Source: an uncultured Bacteroidota bacterium (GTDB lineage Bacteria; Bacteroidota; Bacteroidia; Bacteroidales; UBA932). From it: a stretch of 64,000 nt of DNA. Shown here piece after piece: positions 33,231 through 42,249 of the stretch; position 1 is the first letter of the stretch, and every line of letters starts with the position of its first letter. Location: NCBI GenBank assembly GCA_937901965.1, contig CALGSW010000012.1:1-64000 (forward strand), given 5' to 3'. The position numbers and the translations under genes were made by a program. The notes beneath the pieces were generated by a model that saw only the letters and a program-made list of their open reading frames with translations, made no database searches and was not told where the DNA came from.

Positions 33231-35693
33231 TTATCTTGCAACTGCTGATGAAGAATTTTGTTTGTCGCCACTTAATCTGTCGTCAATTATTGCCCTTTTT
33301 GCCTTTTTCACTGTTGCCTGAAACTTTCCAAACCTCCATACTATGCTCAGGTTTGCAGCTCTTTGGAAAGTTGTGCTTCTGGAATGCATTCGGTAAGTTA
33401 TATCCTCCGAATCAAATTTGTAAGTTTTAGTTTTGGTGAATGGTTCTGTTATATTGAGTGCAATTGTAAGTTTTTCGTTAAGAAGCTTCTGGCTTATACC
33501 AAAAGAGGTTGAAGAATTAACCGGATACCTGGATTGCAGGGTGATGTTGCTTCTGAACAGGAATGCGTTTGCGTTAATTGATCCGCCTTTCCATAAATTC
33601 AGATTTGCCCCAAACCCCCCACTATAGCCAAACCCACTATTCCGGAGATTGAGCTCCTGGGATGAAATTATTGTGTATACTATTGAACCGTTTAAATAAA
33701 GATTTATCTTGCTCCCTGCTCTGTAGGAGTAATTGAGATTCAGTGTGTAATTCTGATTCTTACCAATATTTTCATAGGTTGATGTGCTTACTCCTGATAC
33801 TCCCACACGTCTGATATTTTCAATATTATTTCTTGTAAAGTCTGCACTTAAAGTAATTCCAAGATTCCAGCTTAACGATGCCTTCATATAGCTGAAACTT
33901 AAAGCATCTCTCTTTACACTTTTCAAATCGGGGTTTCCATATGATATACTCATTGGATTTGAGTCATTTACGTAAGGATTAAGATAATATATTCCGGGTC
34001 TGTTCAATCTTTGTGTGTAAGAGAGTGAGAGGATATGCCCGCCACTTTCCATATATGAAAAATTTAAATATGGAACTATATCAAATTGTTTATTTGTAAA
34101 CGTGACATCTCCGCTACTACTCTTTGAAAGTCCGTCGTTTAACGTAAATTCAGCTCTAAATCCCCCTTTTAGTGTGAGTTTTCTGTATCTATATGTGTAT
34201 CCCCCATATATACTTCCTATATGCTGGTTATAGTCAAGGTCATTAACCCTGGTATTGTCTTCCTGCCACTCTCCAGAGTCTTCATCCATCTTGAAGATAG
34301 TTGTATTTGAAAAATTCTGTCTGAGAGTGTATTTTGCACCTGTCTCTATGAAGTGGCTGCTAGTTATTGGATTATAATAATCAACCTGAAATGCATGCTC
34401 TATTCCATATGCATCATTTATAGAATTTTGCTCATATTTTGTGTAGTAAACAATTGGATTAATCAAATTTTCTGTACGGGTATCCATTGGACTCCAGTCA
34501 GCACTATAACTTATTGTTAAACTCTTTTCCGGTTTCTTAAAATTTTTCTGCCACGAAACAACTCCCGATCCGGTTCCAAATTGATTGTCAGTTACAGATG
34601 AATTGTTGTATTTTCTTGTAAGGACTCCTGTTAAGTTATATGCCGAGTATAGGGAAGAACCGGTATTAACAGTGTTTCCAAGATATCCCCATCCGCTGAG
34701 AGTAATAAGATTAAGCGTATCAATTTCATAACTGGCATCCATTGAGAGATATGAAATTTTATTTTTCATATCAAAAGCAGCTTCTGTTACAGACCTTCTG
34801 TACTCTTCACTAAGAAAATTCTCGGAATCTGAAAAACTGCTGTTCCTTTTCATAACTATATTACCGTGAAACAGATTTGTGCTTACTGCAAACTTTCCTG
34901 CCTGGGCAGAAATATAACCTCCACCGGTATATGTGCCCCTTGTATTAACAGACGCACTGACACTCCCGTTAAAACCATTATTTCCGCGTCTGTTTGTAAT
35001 TATATTTATTATGCCGGTAATTCCTTCTGAATCATACCTTACCGGAGGGTTTGTTATCACCTCTACAGATTTAATTGCACTTGCCGGAAGAGCCTGTATA
35101 GCCTCTTTGAAATTTTTTGCCAAAACTCCTGTTGATCTGCCATTCACCAGTACTTTAAAACTCTTCTCACCATTTAAACGCACCTCATTTTCCCCATCAA
35201 TACTAATCATAGGTATTTTTCTCAAAATTTCTGCAGCTGTACTGGATGCAACCTGAGGATCAGAATCAAAGTTGTATGTAATTTTATCAGCTTCTGCCTT
35301 TATCAGAGGTCTTACGCCGGTAACCATAACTTCAGCAAGTTCTACACCCTCTACAAGCAATAAATCAGCTGTTTCAACTCTTCTCTGATTGCCGTTTATC
35401 TGCAGTTTTCGTTTTACTGTTGAGTAGCCTAACATTGAAGCTACAATTGTATAATTACCATGCTTAATGTCAGTAATCAGAAAACGGCCATCTGCACCAC
35501 CGGCAACAGCAGATACAATTTTCAAAGAGTCATCAATAAGAACAACTGTGGGATACTCAAGACTTTTACCACTAACAGAATCTTTTACAGCCCCCCCTAG
35601 TGAGTATTTAAGATTATTATTCTGTTGAGGAAGAGCAATATTGTTTACAAAAAATGAAATAAATAATGTAAGTAGAGTCAATTTACCCTGCAT
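33231..35693 (-). CDS. Outer membrane barrel protein with TonB-type plug (paralogue 2)
   Basis: An 820-aa paralogue of the gene at 30621, with the same architecture: signal peptide, carboxypeptidase-regulatory-like domain, plug (VLVNGRSTGVLAKNFKEAIQ, SVEVITNPPVRYDSEGITGI) and OMP_b-brl_3 barrel. The two differ throughout, including in silent positions, so the duplication is old. They are separated by 159 bp, enough for separate promoters. Function unknown. Confidence 0.82.
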   Translation of the reverse strand: MQGKLTLLTLFISFFVNNIALPQQNNNLKYSLGGAVKDSVSGKSLEYPTVVLIDDSLKIVSAVAGGADGRFLITDIKHGNYTIVASMLGYSTVKRKLQINGNQRRVETADLLLVEGVELAEVMVTGVRPLIKAEADKITYNFDSDPQVASSTAAEILRKIPMISIDGENEVRLNGEKSFKVLVNGRSTGVLAKNFKEAIQALPASAIKSVEVITNPPVRYDSEGITGIINIITNRRGNNGFNGSVSASVNTRGTYTGGGYISAQAGKFAVSTNLFHGNIVMKRNSSFSDSENFLSEEYRRSVTEAAFDMKNKISYLSMDASYEIDTLNLITLSGWGYLGNTVNTGSSLYSAYNLTGVLTRKYNNSSVTDNQFGTGSGVVSWQKNFKKPEKSLTISYSADWSPMDTRTENLINPIVYYTKYEQNSINDAYGIEHAFQVDYYNPITSSHFIETGAKYTLRQNFSNTTIFKMDEDSGEWQEDNTRVNDLDYNQHIGSIYGGYTYRYRKLTLKGGFRAEFTLNDGLSKSSSGDVTFTNKQFDIVPYLNFSYMESGGHILSLSYTQRLNRPGIYYLNPYVNDSNPMSISYGNPDLKSVKRDALSFSYMKASLSWNLGITLSADFTRNNIENIRRVGVSGVSTSTYENIGKNQNYTLNLNYSYRAGSKINLYLNGSIVYTIISSQELNLRNSGFGYSGGFGANLNLWKGGSINANAFLFRSNITLQSRYPVNSSTSFGISQKLLNEKLTIALNITEPFTKTKTYKFDSEDITYRMHSRSTTFQRAANLSIVWRFGKFQATVKKAKRAIIDDRLSGDKQNSSSAVAR

Positions 35694-35846
35694 ATAAGTA
35701 AGATGATTTGAAATTTTGCATAAGTAACAAATCTAGTTACATTATTCTATCATTGTTCTTTCCAAACCAACTTTTTTAAACCCTATCTCTTACATACGCG
35801 AACATAATCAATGTCATGGAATTGAGGGAATACACATGTAAACAAA

Positions 35847-36440
35847 TTATTGAATCATAAAATCCATTTTAAGATATATGGTAACCCATTCGGATGTCTT
35901 CACTAAACCTAATAAATCATCAGGAGGAGTTAGTCCAAAATCCTTTATGGAGATTTTTACATTGCCGGCAATAGTGAGCAAATTATTAGTGAGTTTTTGC
36001 TGATAGGGTATTTCGTATTCTTTAGATACTCCGGTTATTGTAACCTTTACCCTTACTTTTTCTTGGTTACATCTGGAATCATCAATACTTATGAGTTGAA
36101 TTTCATCTGTTTCAATATACATTAATGGATATTTATTAGCTTTCACTAATTTAAAAAATCCCTTTTCTGCTATTGGGTTGTGAGATTTGAACCTTTTAAT
36201 TTCAAGCGTAAGTTTTGGACTTACAAGACTTGTGCAGTTCCCCTTCTTATAAAGTGTAATAATGTTTTTTTCAACTTTATCCAATTCATTATTATAAGTT
36301 AATCTGAATCTAGATATGTTTGTTGTACCATTGACTTCTACCAGAGTAGATTCTAGAATAGCATACCTATTCAGATTCTCTGCCTGAACAGATAAAGTGC
36401 AAAGAATTAGAATGATTAATAAAGCCCCTTTTTTAATCAT
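35847..36440 (-). CDS. YceI-like periplasmic protein (divergent)
   Basis: A 197-aa protein with a signal peptide (cleavage after VQAE). The mature part resembles the YceI lipocalin-like fold: VEVNGTTNISRFRLTYN near the start (compare VNGTSNIHDWNSKV in the gene at 37771), YPLMYIETDEI in the middle, and LTIAGNVKISIKDFGLTPPD near the end. YceI proteins bind isoprenoid or quinone-like lipids in the periplasm. It is last in the Rrf2 block but lies behind a hairpin terminator, so it may be expressed at a lower level. Confidence 0.7.
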   Translation of the reverse strand: MIKKGALLIILILCTLSVQAENLNRYAILESTLVEVNGTTNISRFRLTYNNELDKVEKNIITLYKKGNCTSLVSPKLTLEIKRFKSHNPIAEKGFFKLVKANKYPLMYIETDEIQLISIDDSRCNQEKVRVKVTITGVSKEYEIPYQQKLTNNLLTIAGNVKISIKDFGLTPPDDLLGLVKTSEWVTIYLKMDFMIQ

Positions 36441-36454
36441 TGTGACTATTTAAA

Positions 36455-36483
36455 AAATAACCCGGCTGATATTTTCAACCGGG
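36455..36483 (-). terminator. Intrinsic terminator after porin-like gene
   Basis: On the minus strand CCCGG and CCGGG arms (36483-36479 with 36465-36461) enclose a 13-nt loop, and TTATTTTTT follows. The stem is short but the T tract is strong. It separates the porin-like gene at 36501 from the YceI-like gene at 35847. Confidence 0.65.
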
Positions 36484-36500
36484 CTATTGATTTATGTTAG

Positions 36501-37757
36501 TTAAAATCCTATTACGGCTTCAAGTACCACTCCGTTGAATTCCCCTCCGTTACGAAGGTCATTTGTAGGGAATCCATTGTATTTCTGATTAACATATTCA
36601 AGTTTTGCCATGATATTCTTGGTAACATACCATCCCCCAGAAACGGCTATCCTGTTAATATCAATCTTCTCTTCTGTAGGCAAAGTAGAAGATACTGTAT
36701 TATATCTCGCTCCAAACCAGAGATTCTCCTTTTTACCAAAACGATAGACAAGATCAGTAGCAAATTGGTTTGCACTACGCTCAACCGTTTCAGTTTTTGA
36801 TCTTCCTTTAGCTGTTTCAAATGTAGTGAACCATTCAAGACCGCCAACCTTCAAAAATGCGTTTGCCATTAAAGCACCAATTTTATCAGTAAACCCTGGA
36901 TTGAAACGTCCGGAAGTGAAAGTTGAAGTAGTTAAACCGGCATCAAGAACTCCATAGTAATGTGAACCCCCACGGTCTCCTCCATATAAGGTGTTTGCAA
37001 TAGAGCCTTTTGTATAATAACCGGAAGCTGTTATCCTGAGACGGATTTTTTCATTTATTTGATTGTCATAGCCAATTTTACCAAGAAATGCAGGTCTGCT
37101 CTTTCCGTCGCTTCCGCCTGCATATGCAACTCCTTTAGCAATGTCTCCTTTTATCTTTCCGGTTGTAACGCCTGCTACAGCAAGAAATCCCTTGTGCTGG
37201 AAATCAATCTCTGCACCAATTTCAGTAGTAAAGGCATCCATAATATAGTTCTCAACGAATGGATTATATATTGAATTACCGTTATCTGAGCGTCTGTAGT
37301 GGGCATCCCCGTAGTTTATCTCCATATGTCCAACTTTAATTGTGGTATATTCCATTACTTTGTCAATAATTGGACTTTTCAAAAATGGAAGTTTGTCAAA
37401 TTGGATGTAACCACCTTTTACCCATGTCTCCTGATGGTGACGTGACGAGAGGTATAGCGCCATACCAAGAGTGATACCATCAGCCAGATAAGCATCAATA
37501 TACAGATTTGCTACGGCATTGTTAAAGCCGGGGACTATAGCTACGGGGGTGCTTGTTGATGTAGAGCTATGTTTCAGAGCCTGAAAAGATTGTGTGAAGC
37601 TACCTCCTAGCTTAACTTTCATCTTTTCAAATTTTGCAAGGTCCTCCTTTTTCACCTCAAAAACATTAAGGCCATATTTATTATAAGGTCTAATCTGACC
37701 AAACGTGAAAGTCCCTGTTAATGCAATTGCCAGGAACGTTAAAAGTGTTTTTTTCAT
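36501..37757 (-). CDS. Porin-like outer membrane protein
   Basis: A 418-aa protein with a signal peptide (cleavage after TFGQ). The mature part is rich in alternating aromatic/polar beta-strands (LYIDAYLADGITLGMALYLS, YTTIKVGHMEINYGDAHYRR, LWFGARYNTVSS) and ends in ...EAVIGF, the C-terminal Phe signal of barrel proteins. The gene is flanked by two YceI-type genes and by an Rrf2 regulator upstream. A channel or electron-transfer-related envelope role is possible; the sequence gives no substrate. Confidence 0.72.
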   Translation of the reverse strand: MKKTLLTFLAIALTGTFTFGQIRPYNKYGLNVFEVKKEDLAKFEKMKVKLGGSFTQSFQALKHSSTSTSTPVAIVPGFNNAVANLYIDAYLADGITLGMALYLSSRHHQETWVKGGYIQFDKLPFLKSPIIDKVMEYTTIKVGHMEINYGDAHYRRSDNGNSIYNPFVENYIMDAFTTEIGAEIDFQHKGFLAVAGVTTGKIKGDIAKGVAYAGGSDGKSRPAFLGKIGYDNQINEKIRLRITASGYYTKGSIANTLYGGDRGGSHYYGVLDAGLTTSTFTSGRFNPGFTDKIGALMANAFLKVGGLEWFTTFETAKGRSKTETVERSANQFATDLVYRFGKKENLWFGARYNTVSSTLPTEEKIDINRIAVSGGWYVTKNIMAKLEYVNQKYNGFPTNDLRNGGEFNGVVLEAVIGF

Positions 37758-37770
37758 TTGATATTTTTGT

Positions 37771-38361
37771 TTAGTTCAATATTGCAAGGTTATTTGCAGG
37801 TAATGTAACATCAACCTTTATGGTTACGGCATCACCAGCTTTTATTGTCCCCAGCAAAGCTGTAGGGATTTTCATTTTGAAATCAGTGATTTTCACAGGC
37901 AATGAACCACTCAATACATAATCACCATTAGAATTTTTCTTTCCGCTTGATTTGAATGAAATTCTTTTTGTTACGCCTGCAATTGTCAGATTACCAGTAA
38001 GAGTAACCTGAACTTCAGATGGAGTAACATGGGCTATAGTTGGTTCTGTCAAGCTGAAGATAATTGACGGATGTTTTTCATGTAACATTGTTTCATAAGT
38101 CTTTTTATCCATCATTTTGTCCCCGCTCTTTAATGTTTGAACAGGAATTTTTACTGTTAAAGATTCAATCTTATTATCAGGGCCTAATACAGCCTCTCCG
38201 TTAACTTGTTCAACTTTTGAATTCCAATCATGGATATTTGAAGTCCCATTAACTGTGATAGAGGACTTAAATGTTGCTGTTCTGTTAGCCTGAGCATGCA
38301 ACTCAAAATGCGACAGTGCAAATAGAGCTGCTGTGATTAAAATTATAAATTTTACTTTCAT
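37771..38361 (-). CDS. YceI family periplasmic protein
   Basis: A 196-aa protein with a signal peptide (cleavage near LHAQ). Canonical YceI features: SSITVNGTSNIHDWNSKVEQ, a KMMDKKTYETMLHEKHPSII segment, LTGNLTIAGVTKRISF and the terminal KAGDAVTIKVDVTL strand. Members bind polyisoprenoid lipids or amides in a lipocalin-like barrel. It is encoded directly after the Rrf2 gene (11-bp gap) and before the porin gene (13-bp gap), so all three probably share the operator-controlled promoter at 38810. Confidence 0.88.
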   Translation of the reverse strand: MKVKFIILITAALFALSHFELHAQANRTATFKSSITVNGTSNIHDWNSKVEQVNGEAVLGPDNKIESLTVKIPVQTLKSGDKMMDKKTYETMLHEKHPSIIFSLTEPTIAHVTPSEVQVTLTGNLTIAGVTKRISFKSSGKKNSNGDYVLSGSLPVKITDFKMKIPTALLGTIKAGDAVTIKVDVTLPANNLAILN

Positions 38362-38372
38362 ATTTTTTTAAT

Positions 38373-38777
38373 TTAGTTCTCAATGATTTGAGCTATTGTT
38401 CTTGATTTTAGTAGATTCTCATAGTCTTTTCTAAGCTCTATCCAGTAGTCTCTGGATGCACAGTTACAAGACATATCACAAAAGCTTCTGTTATCAATAC
38501 ACTCTAATAATGTAATAGGTTCAAATGCGGTATAAACATCCCAAACTGAAATCTCTTCAGGTGAACGGGATAATTTATAGCCTTGTCCCTTTCCTCTTGA
38601 GTTGGCAATTATACCTTTAGCTTTCAGCGATGAAATGATACTGTCCAGGTACTTGACTGAAATTTTTTGATTTAATGCGATATCTTTTTGTAAAATACCT
38701 GCAGAATCTTTTGACTTAGCAATTTCAATCACTGTTCTGAGCCCATATCTGATTTTTGTGTTAATTTTCATAGCCAA
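38373..38777 (-). CDS. Rrf2-family Fe-S-type regulator
   Basis: A 134-aa winged-helix regulator. The N-terminal helix-turn-helix (KINTKIRYGLRTVIEIAK, KISVKYLDSIISSLKAKGII) and wing (SRGKGQGYKLS) match Rrf2. A Cys-rich stretch at about 98-112 (LLECIDNRSFCDMSCNCAS) supplies four cysteines, as in the Fe-S-binding members IscR, NsrR and RsrR. It should sense redox state, NO or iron-sulfur status. It is first gene of the YceI-porin block, preceded by a palindrome that is probably its own operator. Start at 38777 or two codons later (MKINTK). Confidence 0.9.
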   Translation of the reverse strand: MAMKINTKIRYGLRTVIEIAKSKDSAGILQKDIALNQKISVKYLDSIISSLKAKGIIANSRGKGQGYKLSRSPEEISVWDVYTAFEPITLLECIDNRSFCDMSCNCASRDYWIELRKDYENLLKSRTIAQIIEN

Positions 38778-38809
38778 ATTTTTCTCAAATATTTATACAA
38801 AAATTTCAA

Positions 38810-38830
38810 ATCCTACAACATTGGTAGGAT
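38810..38830 (-). promoter_or_regulatory. Palindromic operator, probably for the Rrf2 regulator
   Basis: ATCCTAC-N7-GTAGGAT is a perfect 7-bp inverted repeat, 32 bp upstream of the Rrf2 gene start. Length and symmetry suit an Rrf2 dimer. I find no clear TAnnTTTG beside it. It is also about 120 bp upstream of the divergent barrel gene at 38952 and could act on both. Confidence 0.65.
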
Positions 38831-38951
38831 GTTAATGTAAATAGTTCATAATGAGAAATAAATACTTTTAATATTTTCTGATTTTTATGTAATTTCATAA
38901 TAGTCAGAACTAATTTTTACCATCATTGTTATTATTAAAACTCAAATAATT

Positions 38952-39572
38952 ATGAAAAGATTTTTTAAACTTACAGGGTTAATTGGATTATTACTCATTA
39001 CTTATGAGATATCTGTCGCTCAGATTAAGTACAATGTTCAGGCAGGTCTGAACATTTCAGAAATGACAAACAGCTTACTGGGAACCTCTTCAAAAGTTGG
39101 AATTCGTGCAGGCTTGGGTCTGAATTATAACTTTTCATCCCACTTCTCTGTTGATCCATCATTATTAATTGTATCTAAAGGATTCAGACAATCAGATTTA
39201 TCATATAGCGTTACACCTGTTTATTTGCAAATTCCTGTAAATGTAACTTTGAATCTCCCGCTTAATGAGAAAATATCTATACTTATAGGTGCGGGCCCCT
39301 ATGTAGCTTATGGAATTGGAGGTAAAGGCACCATGAGGGCCGAGTCAGGAGAAATTTTAACCGAACAGCCACTCTTTTCAAAAAATATGTTATCAATGGC
39401 AGCTTATAAGAACAGATTTGACGCCGGATTGAATGGAAATCTTGGTGTTAAGTTTGATGATATTGTTGTTTCAGTTGGAGGAGATTTTGGCTTTGTTCCG
39501 GTTAACGACCTTGATTTTGAGGACAAAAACTTTAACACAGGATTTTACGTTATGTTATCATACAGATTTTAA
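38952..39572 (+). CDS. Outer membrane beta-barrel protein (PorT-like)
   Basis: A 206-aa protein with a signal peptide (cleavage near SVAQ). Short barrel strands follow (YNVQAGLNISEM, VGIRAGLGLNYNFSSHFSVD, PVYLQIPVNVTLNL, GAGPYVAYGIGG), with an aromatic C-terminus (YVMLSYRF). This is the outer-membrane-beta-barrel/PorT-like pattern common in Bacteroidota. It is divergent from the Rrf2 gene and followed after 11 bp by a glutathione peroxidase gene, which suggests the same stress regulon. Function unknown. Confidence 0.78.
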   Translation: MKRFFKLTGLIGLLLITYEISVAQIKYNVQAGLNISEMTNSLLGTSSKVGIRAGLGLNYNFSSHFSVDPSLLIVSKGFRQSDLSYSVTPVYLQIPVNVTLNLPLNEKISILIGAGPYVAYGIGGKGTMRAESGEILTEQPLFSKNMLSMAAYKNRFDAGLNGNLGVKFDDIVVSVGGDFGFVPVNDLDFEDKNFNTGFYVMLSYRF

Positions 39573-39583
39573 AACGACATAAA

Positions 39584-40141
39584 ATGAAACTATTACCTAC
39601 ATTACTATTATCTCTGACTTTTTTAGTCAATACTTCAAATATTATTGCTCAAAATAATACAGCAAAACCGGGAGTTGACTTTTATAAATTGTCTTTCAGA
39701 ACAATAACCGGCGAAAAATTTGATTTTTCCACCCTTAAGGGCAAGAAGGTTCTTATTGTTAATACAGCTTCAAAATGTGGTTATACTCCGCAATTCAAAG
39801 AACTAGAAGAGTTACACAATAAGTATGGCAACAAATTGATAATTTTAGGATTCCCTTCAAACGATTTTATGAATCAGGACCCTGGTTCCAATGATGAAAT
39901 ACTTGCATTCTGCCAGGAAAATTATGGAGTTACATTTATTATGATGGAAAAATCTTCTGTTAAAGGGCAGGAGAGGAATGCGGTCTATAAGTGGCTAACT
40001 GAAAAAGATCAGAATGGCTGGAACGAGGTTCAGCCGGCGTGGAATTTTAATAAATATTTAGTTGATGAAAAAGGGAATTTAGTTTCCCATTTTGGTTCAA
40101 AAGTAAAACCACTTTCAGAAGAGATAGTCTCAAAACTCTGA
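39584..40141 (+). CDS. Periplasmic glutathione peroxidase-like protein
   Basis: A 185-aa thioredoxin-fold peroxidase with a signal peptide (cleavage near IIAQ), so it acts outside the cytoplasm, where glutathione is unlikely; thioredoxin-like donors are more probable. Peroxidatic C65 lies in NTASKCGYTPQ. The W-N motif is in PAWNFNKYLV (W153, N154). The usual GFPCNQF box reads GFPSNDF, so the tetrad glutamine is replaced by D94 and the resolving-type Cys by S92. It is cotranscribed with the barrel gene at 38952. Confidence 0.87.
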   Translation: MKLLPTLLLSLTFLVNTSNIIAQNNTAKPGVDFYKLSFRTITGEKFDFSTLKGKKVLIVNTASKCGYTPQFKELEELHNKYGNKLIILGFPSNDFMNQDPGSNDEILAFCQENYGVTFIMMEKSSVKGQERNAVYKWLTEKDQNGWNEVQPAWNFNKYLVDEKGNLVSHFGSKVKPLSEEIVSKL

Positions 40142-40149
40142 TTATCTGA

Positions 40150-41013
40150 TTAATTCATTCGTTTATTGTTGCGGAAAGATTGATTCATAAATTTTTCCGC
40201 AACTTTTTCTCTGTAACTTTTAGACACAGGAATGTCTTGAGCGAATTCTGCATCCAGTTCAAGGAAAATATTCTCTCGCTCTCTTCTCATCACCTTTACT
40301 CTTGTGAAATTTACAAGGAAAGATCTGTGACACCTTGTTACCGGTGTGCCTGACAGCTCATCTTCCAGCTTCTTTAGAGTGTTTCTAAGTAGAAAATATT
40401 TTATTTTTCCTCCAGTGGTATAGTGAATTGTTACATAATTGTCATCAGATTCAATATAGAGTAAATCTGAATATCTTACAGATAATCTGAGCGTTCCTTT
40501 GTCATCAGTAAATAATATGTTATCCGGAATGTTTTCAGTATCCTCTTCTGATTGATTTTCAATTATTGCCAGTCTTTTTTTGCTCTCTTCCCACCCTATA
40601 TAAAACCAAAGTGTGATATACGGCAGAAGCAGTACCAAAGCCGTGTTGACCATTGCTGATTTGAATGTCGCAATCACATCTCTTGCGTGATTTGTATCCA
40701 GCGAGAGAGTAAAAATTGTATAGAACAGCGACATGAACAGTATCTCAAAGAAGACCCACAAAAAATAGGTTACATATGATATTTCATGCTTCCTGGAGAA
40801 GTAATACATAATTATCCTGCTGATAACCACTACTAAAACACCTGTGAGAATAATAGGTGCCGAGAATAAGAAAAATTCAAAGTCAGAAACCTGATACCAG
40901 TTTTCCGAACCGAATGGTTTGTATATGTTGATGAATAGCAAAGCAAAGGCTGCAGTAAAAATTATGAGCCTAACAATGTTACTTTTCCTGAGTGTATAAT
41001 CTGGAATTTTCAT
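40150..41013 (-). CDS. Membrane-bound LytTR-type DNA-binding regulator
   Basis: A 287-aa protein. Four hydrophobic segments fill the first 150 residues (IVRLIIFTAAFALLFINIY, FFLFSAPIILTGVLVVVIS, YFLWVFFEILFMSLFYTIFT, VNTALVLLLPYITLWFYI). A linker follows, then a LytTR domain at about 185-280 (LLYIESDDNYVTIHY, LEDELSGTPVTRCHRSFLVN, IPVSKSYREKV). It has no receiver domain, so it is a one-component membrane sensor-regulator. Target genes unknown. Confidence 0.85.
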   Translation of the reverse strand: MKIPDYTLRKSNIVRLIIFTAAFALLFINIYKPFGSENWYQVSDFEFFLFSAPIILTGVLVVVISRIIMYYFSRKHEISYVTYFLWVFFEILFMSLFYTIFTLSLDTNHARDVIATFKSAMVNTALVLLLPYITLWFYIGWEESKKRLAIIENQSEEDTENIPDNILFTDDKGTLRLSVRYSDLLYIESDDNYVTIHYTTGGKIKYFLLRNTLKKLEDELSGTPVTRCHRSFLVNFTRVKVMRRERENIFLELDAEFAQDIPVSKSYREKVAEKFMNQSFRNNKRMN

Positions 41014-41020
41014 CTCTTTG

Positions 41021-41028
41021 CAAATTTA
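41021..41028 (-). promoter_or_regulatory. -7 element of the LytTR gene
   Basis: TAAATTTG on the minus strand (TAnnTTTG) ends 7 bp before the ATG at 41013, leaving a predicted leader of only a few bases. Confidence 0.45.
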
Positions 41029-41165
41029 ATTAAAAATATCGTTTGCCACTTATTTAAGATTTTCACCCCTCATATTATTTTTCTGCCATTTTGCTGCATT
41101 AAAAGCACCAATTATTTTATGTAGTGACTTAACATCTCTTTATTTGTAAAAAAGCACAAAAAGTT

Positions 41166-42242
41166 ATGAAAATTGATGTCTTGAAATTTAAGGAGAAACT
41201 TGGTTTTGAAGAGATATTAAGCAAGAGGAGAGAGGTTGCCCCAGTGGAGAGACTATGTATTAAAGAGGAGGATATTTCTGAAAATACAAAATTTGACTAC
41301 TTTGTTGTCTCTCCTGAGGGTTTTAACAGTTTTAATAAAAAAGCAGATTCAGCAATATTACTATTTCATGGATTGAATGAGAGAAACTGGGATAAATATA
41401 TGCCTTGGGCAGACTACCTTGCAAACAACCTTGGGAGGCCTGTTATTATGTTTCCTTTATCAATGCATATAAACAGATCCCCATTGTTCTGGTCTAACTC
41501 AAGAGAGATGCAGAAATTAATTGATGAGGAGTTTCAAGATAAACCCAAAACAGAAAACCTCACTTTTGTAAACTATGCCCTTAGCAAAAGGCTTCAGGCA
41601 GACCCATTCAGGTTCTACCTTAGCGGCAGGGAGACAATCTATAACGTGCATCAGCTAATGAACGATATCAGAGAGGGTAAAAATCCACTTTTTGCAAAGC
41701 AATGTAAAGTGGATATATTTGCTTATTCAATTGGTGCACTGATGTCTCAGGTGCTAATCTCAGCAGATGTAGAAGGCCACTTTGAAAAGAGTAAACTATT
41801 CATGTTTTGCGGAGGAGCCCTGTTTAATGAAATGAATGGAAGTTCCAGAATGATTATGGATGGTGATACTTTCAGATCACTCAAGAACTACTTTACAACA
41901 AAATTCATCTTCCCACAGCAAGAAAAAAGAATCATTGGAGATAATCTGGAAAATGCCTTTATTGCCCATATTGACAGAGAGCTTAACAGAGACAGACGGG
42001 AGTCCTTTTACAGACGAAACAGTTACAGAATATGTGTCATCTCTTTGAAAAATGATAGTGTTATACCCACCTCAGGTATCAAATCTGCGCTAGGTAAAGA
42101 GGCGGAACAGTGTCTGGAGGAGATGGATTTTCCTTTTAAATATTCACATGAAAATCCTTTTCCTGAGGGTGAAAAAATAGCCGCCGAGCGTAAATACCAT
42201 TTTGAAAAAGTATTCAGCAAGGCGGCAGATTTTTTAAGGTAA
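41166..42242 (+). CDS. Alpha/beta-hydrolase-like protein (DUF6051-like)
   Basis: A 358-aa cytoplasmic protein. LLFHGLNERNWDKYMPWADY near residue 60 looks like the HG oxyanion strand of alpha/beta hydrolases, and DIFAYSIGALMSQVLISA near 180 provides a nucleophile elbow (Y-S-I-G). Candidate acid and histidine positions are in the C-terminal third (SLKNDSVIPTSG, FKYSHENPFPEG). I recall this family as DUF6051 from Bacteroidota; that name is from memory. Substrate unknown. It is convergent with nagB. Confidence 0.7.
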   Translation: MKIDVLKFKEKLGFEEILSKRREVAPVERLCIKEEDISENTKFDYFVVSPEGFNSFNKKADSAILLFHGLNERNWDKYMPWADYLANNLGRPVIMFPLSMHINRSPLFWSNSREMQKLIDEEFQDKPKTENLTFVNYALSKRLQADPFRFYLSGRETIYNVHQLMNDIREGKNPLFAKQCKVDIFAYSIGALMSQVLISADVEGHFEKSKLFMFCGGALFNEMNGSSRMIMDGDTFRSLKNYFTTKFIFPQQEKRIIGDNLENAFIAHIDRELNRDRRESFYRRNSYRICVISLKNDSVIPTSGIKSALGKEAEQCLEEMDFPFKYSHENPFPEGEKIAAERKYHFEKVFSKAADFLR

Positions 42243-42249
42243 GGCTCTT

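Noticed and set aside
30621..35693. Polysaccharide utilisation locus (SusC/SusD type)
   Set aside because: No SusD lipoprotein or glycoside hydrolase is present, and the barrels are of OMP_b-brl_3 type without a clear TonB box.
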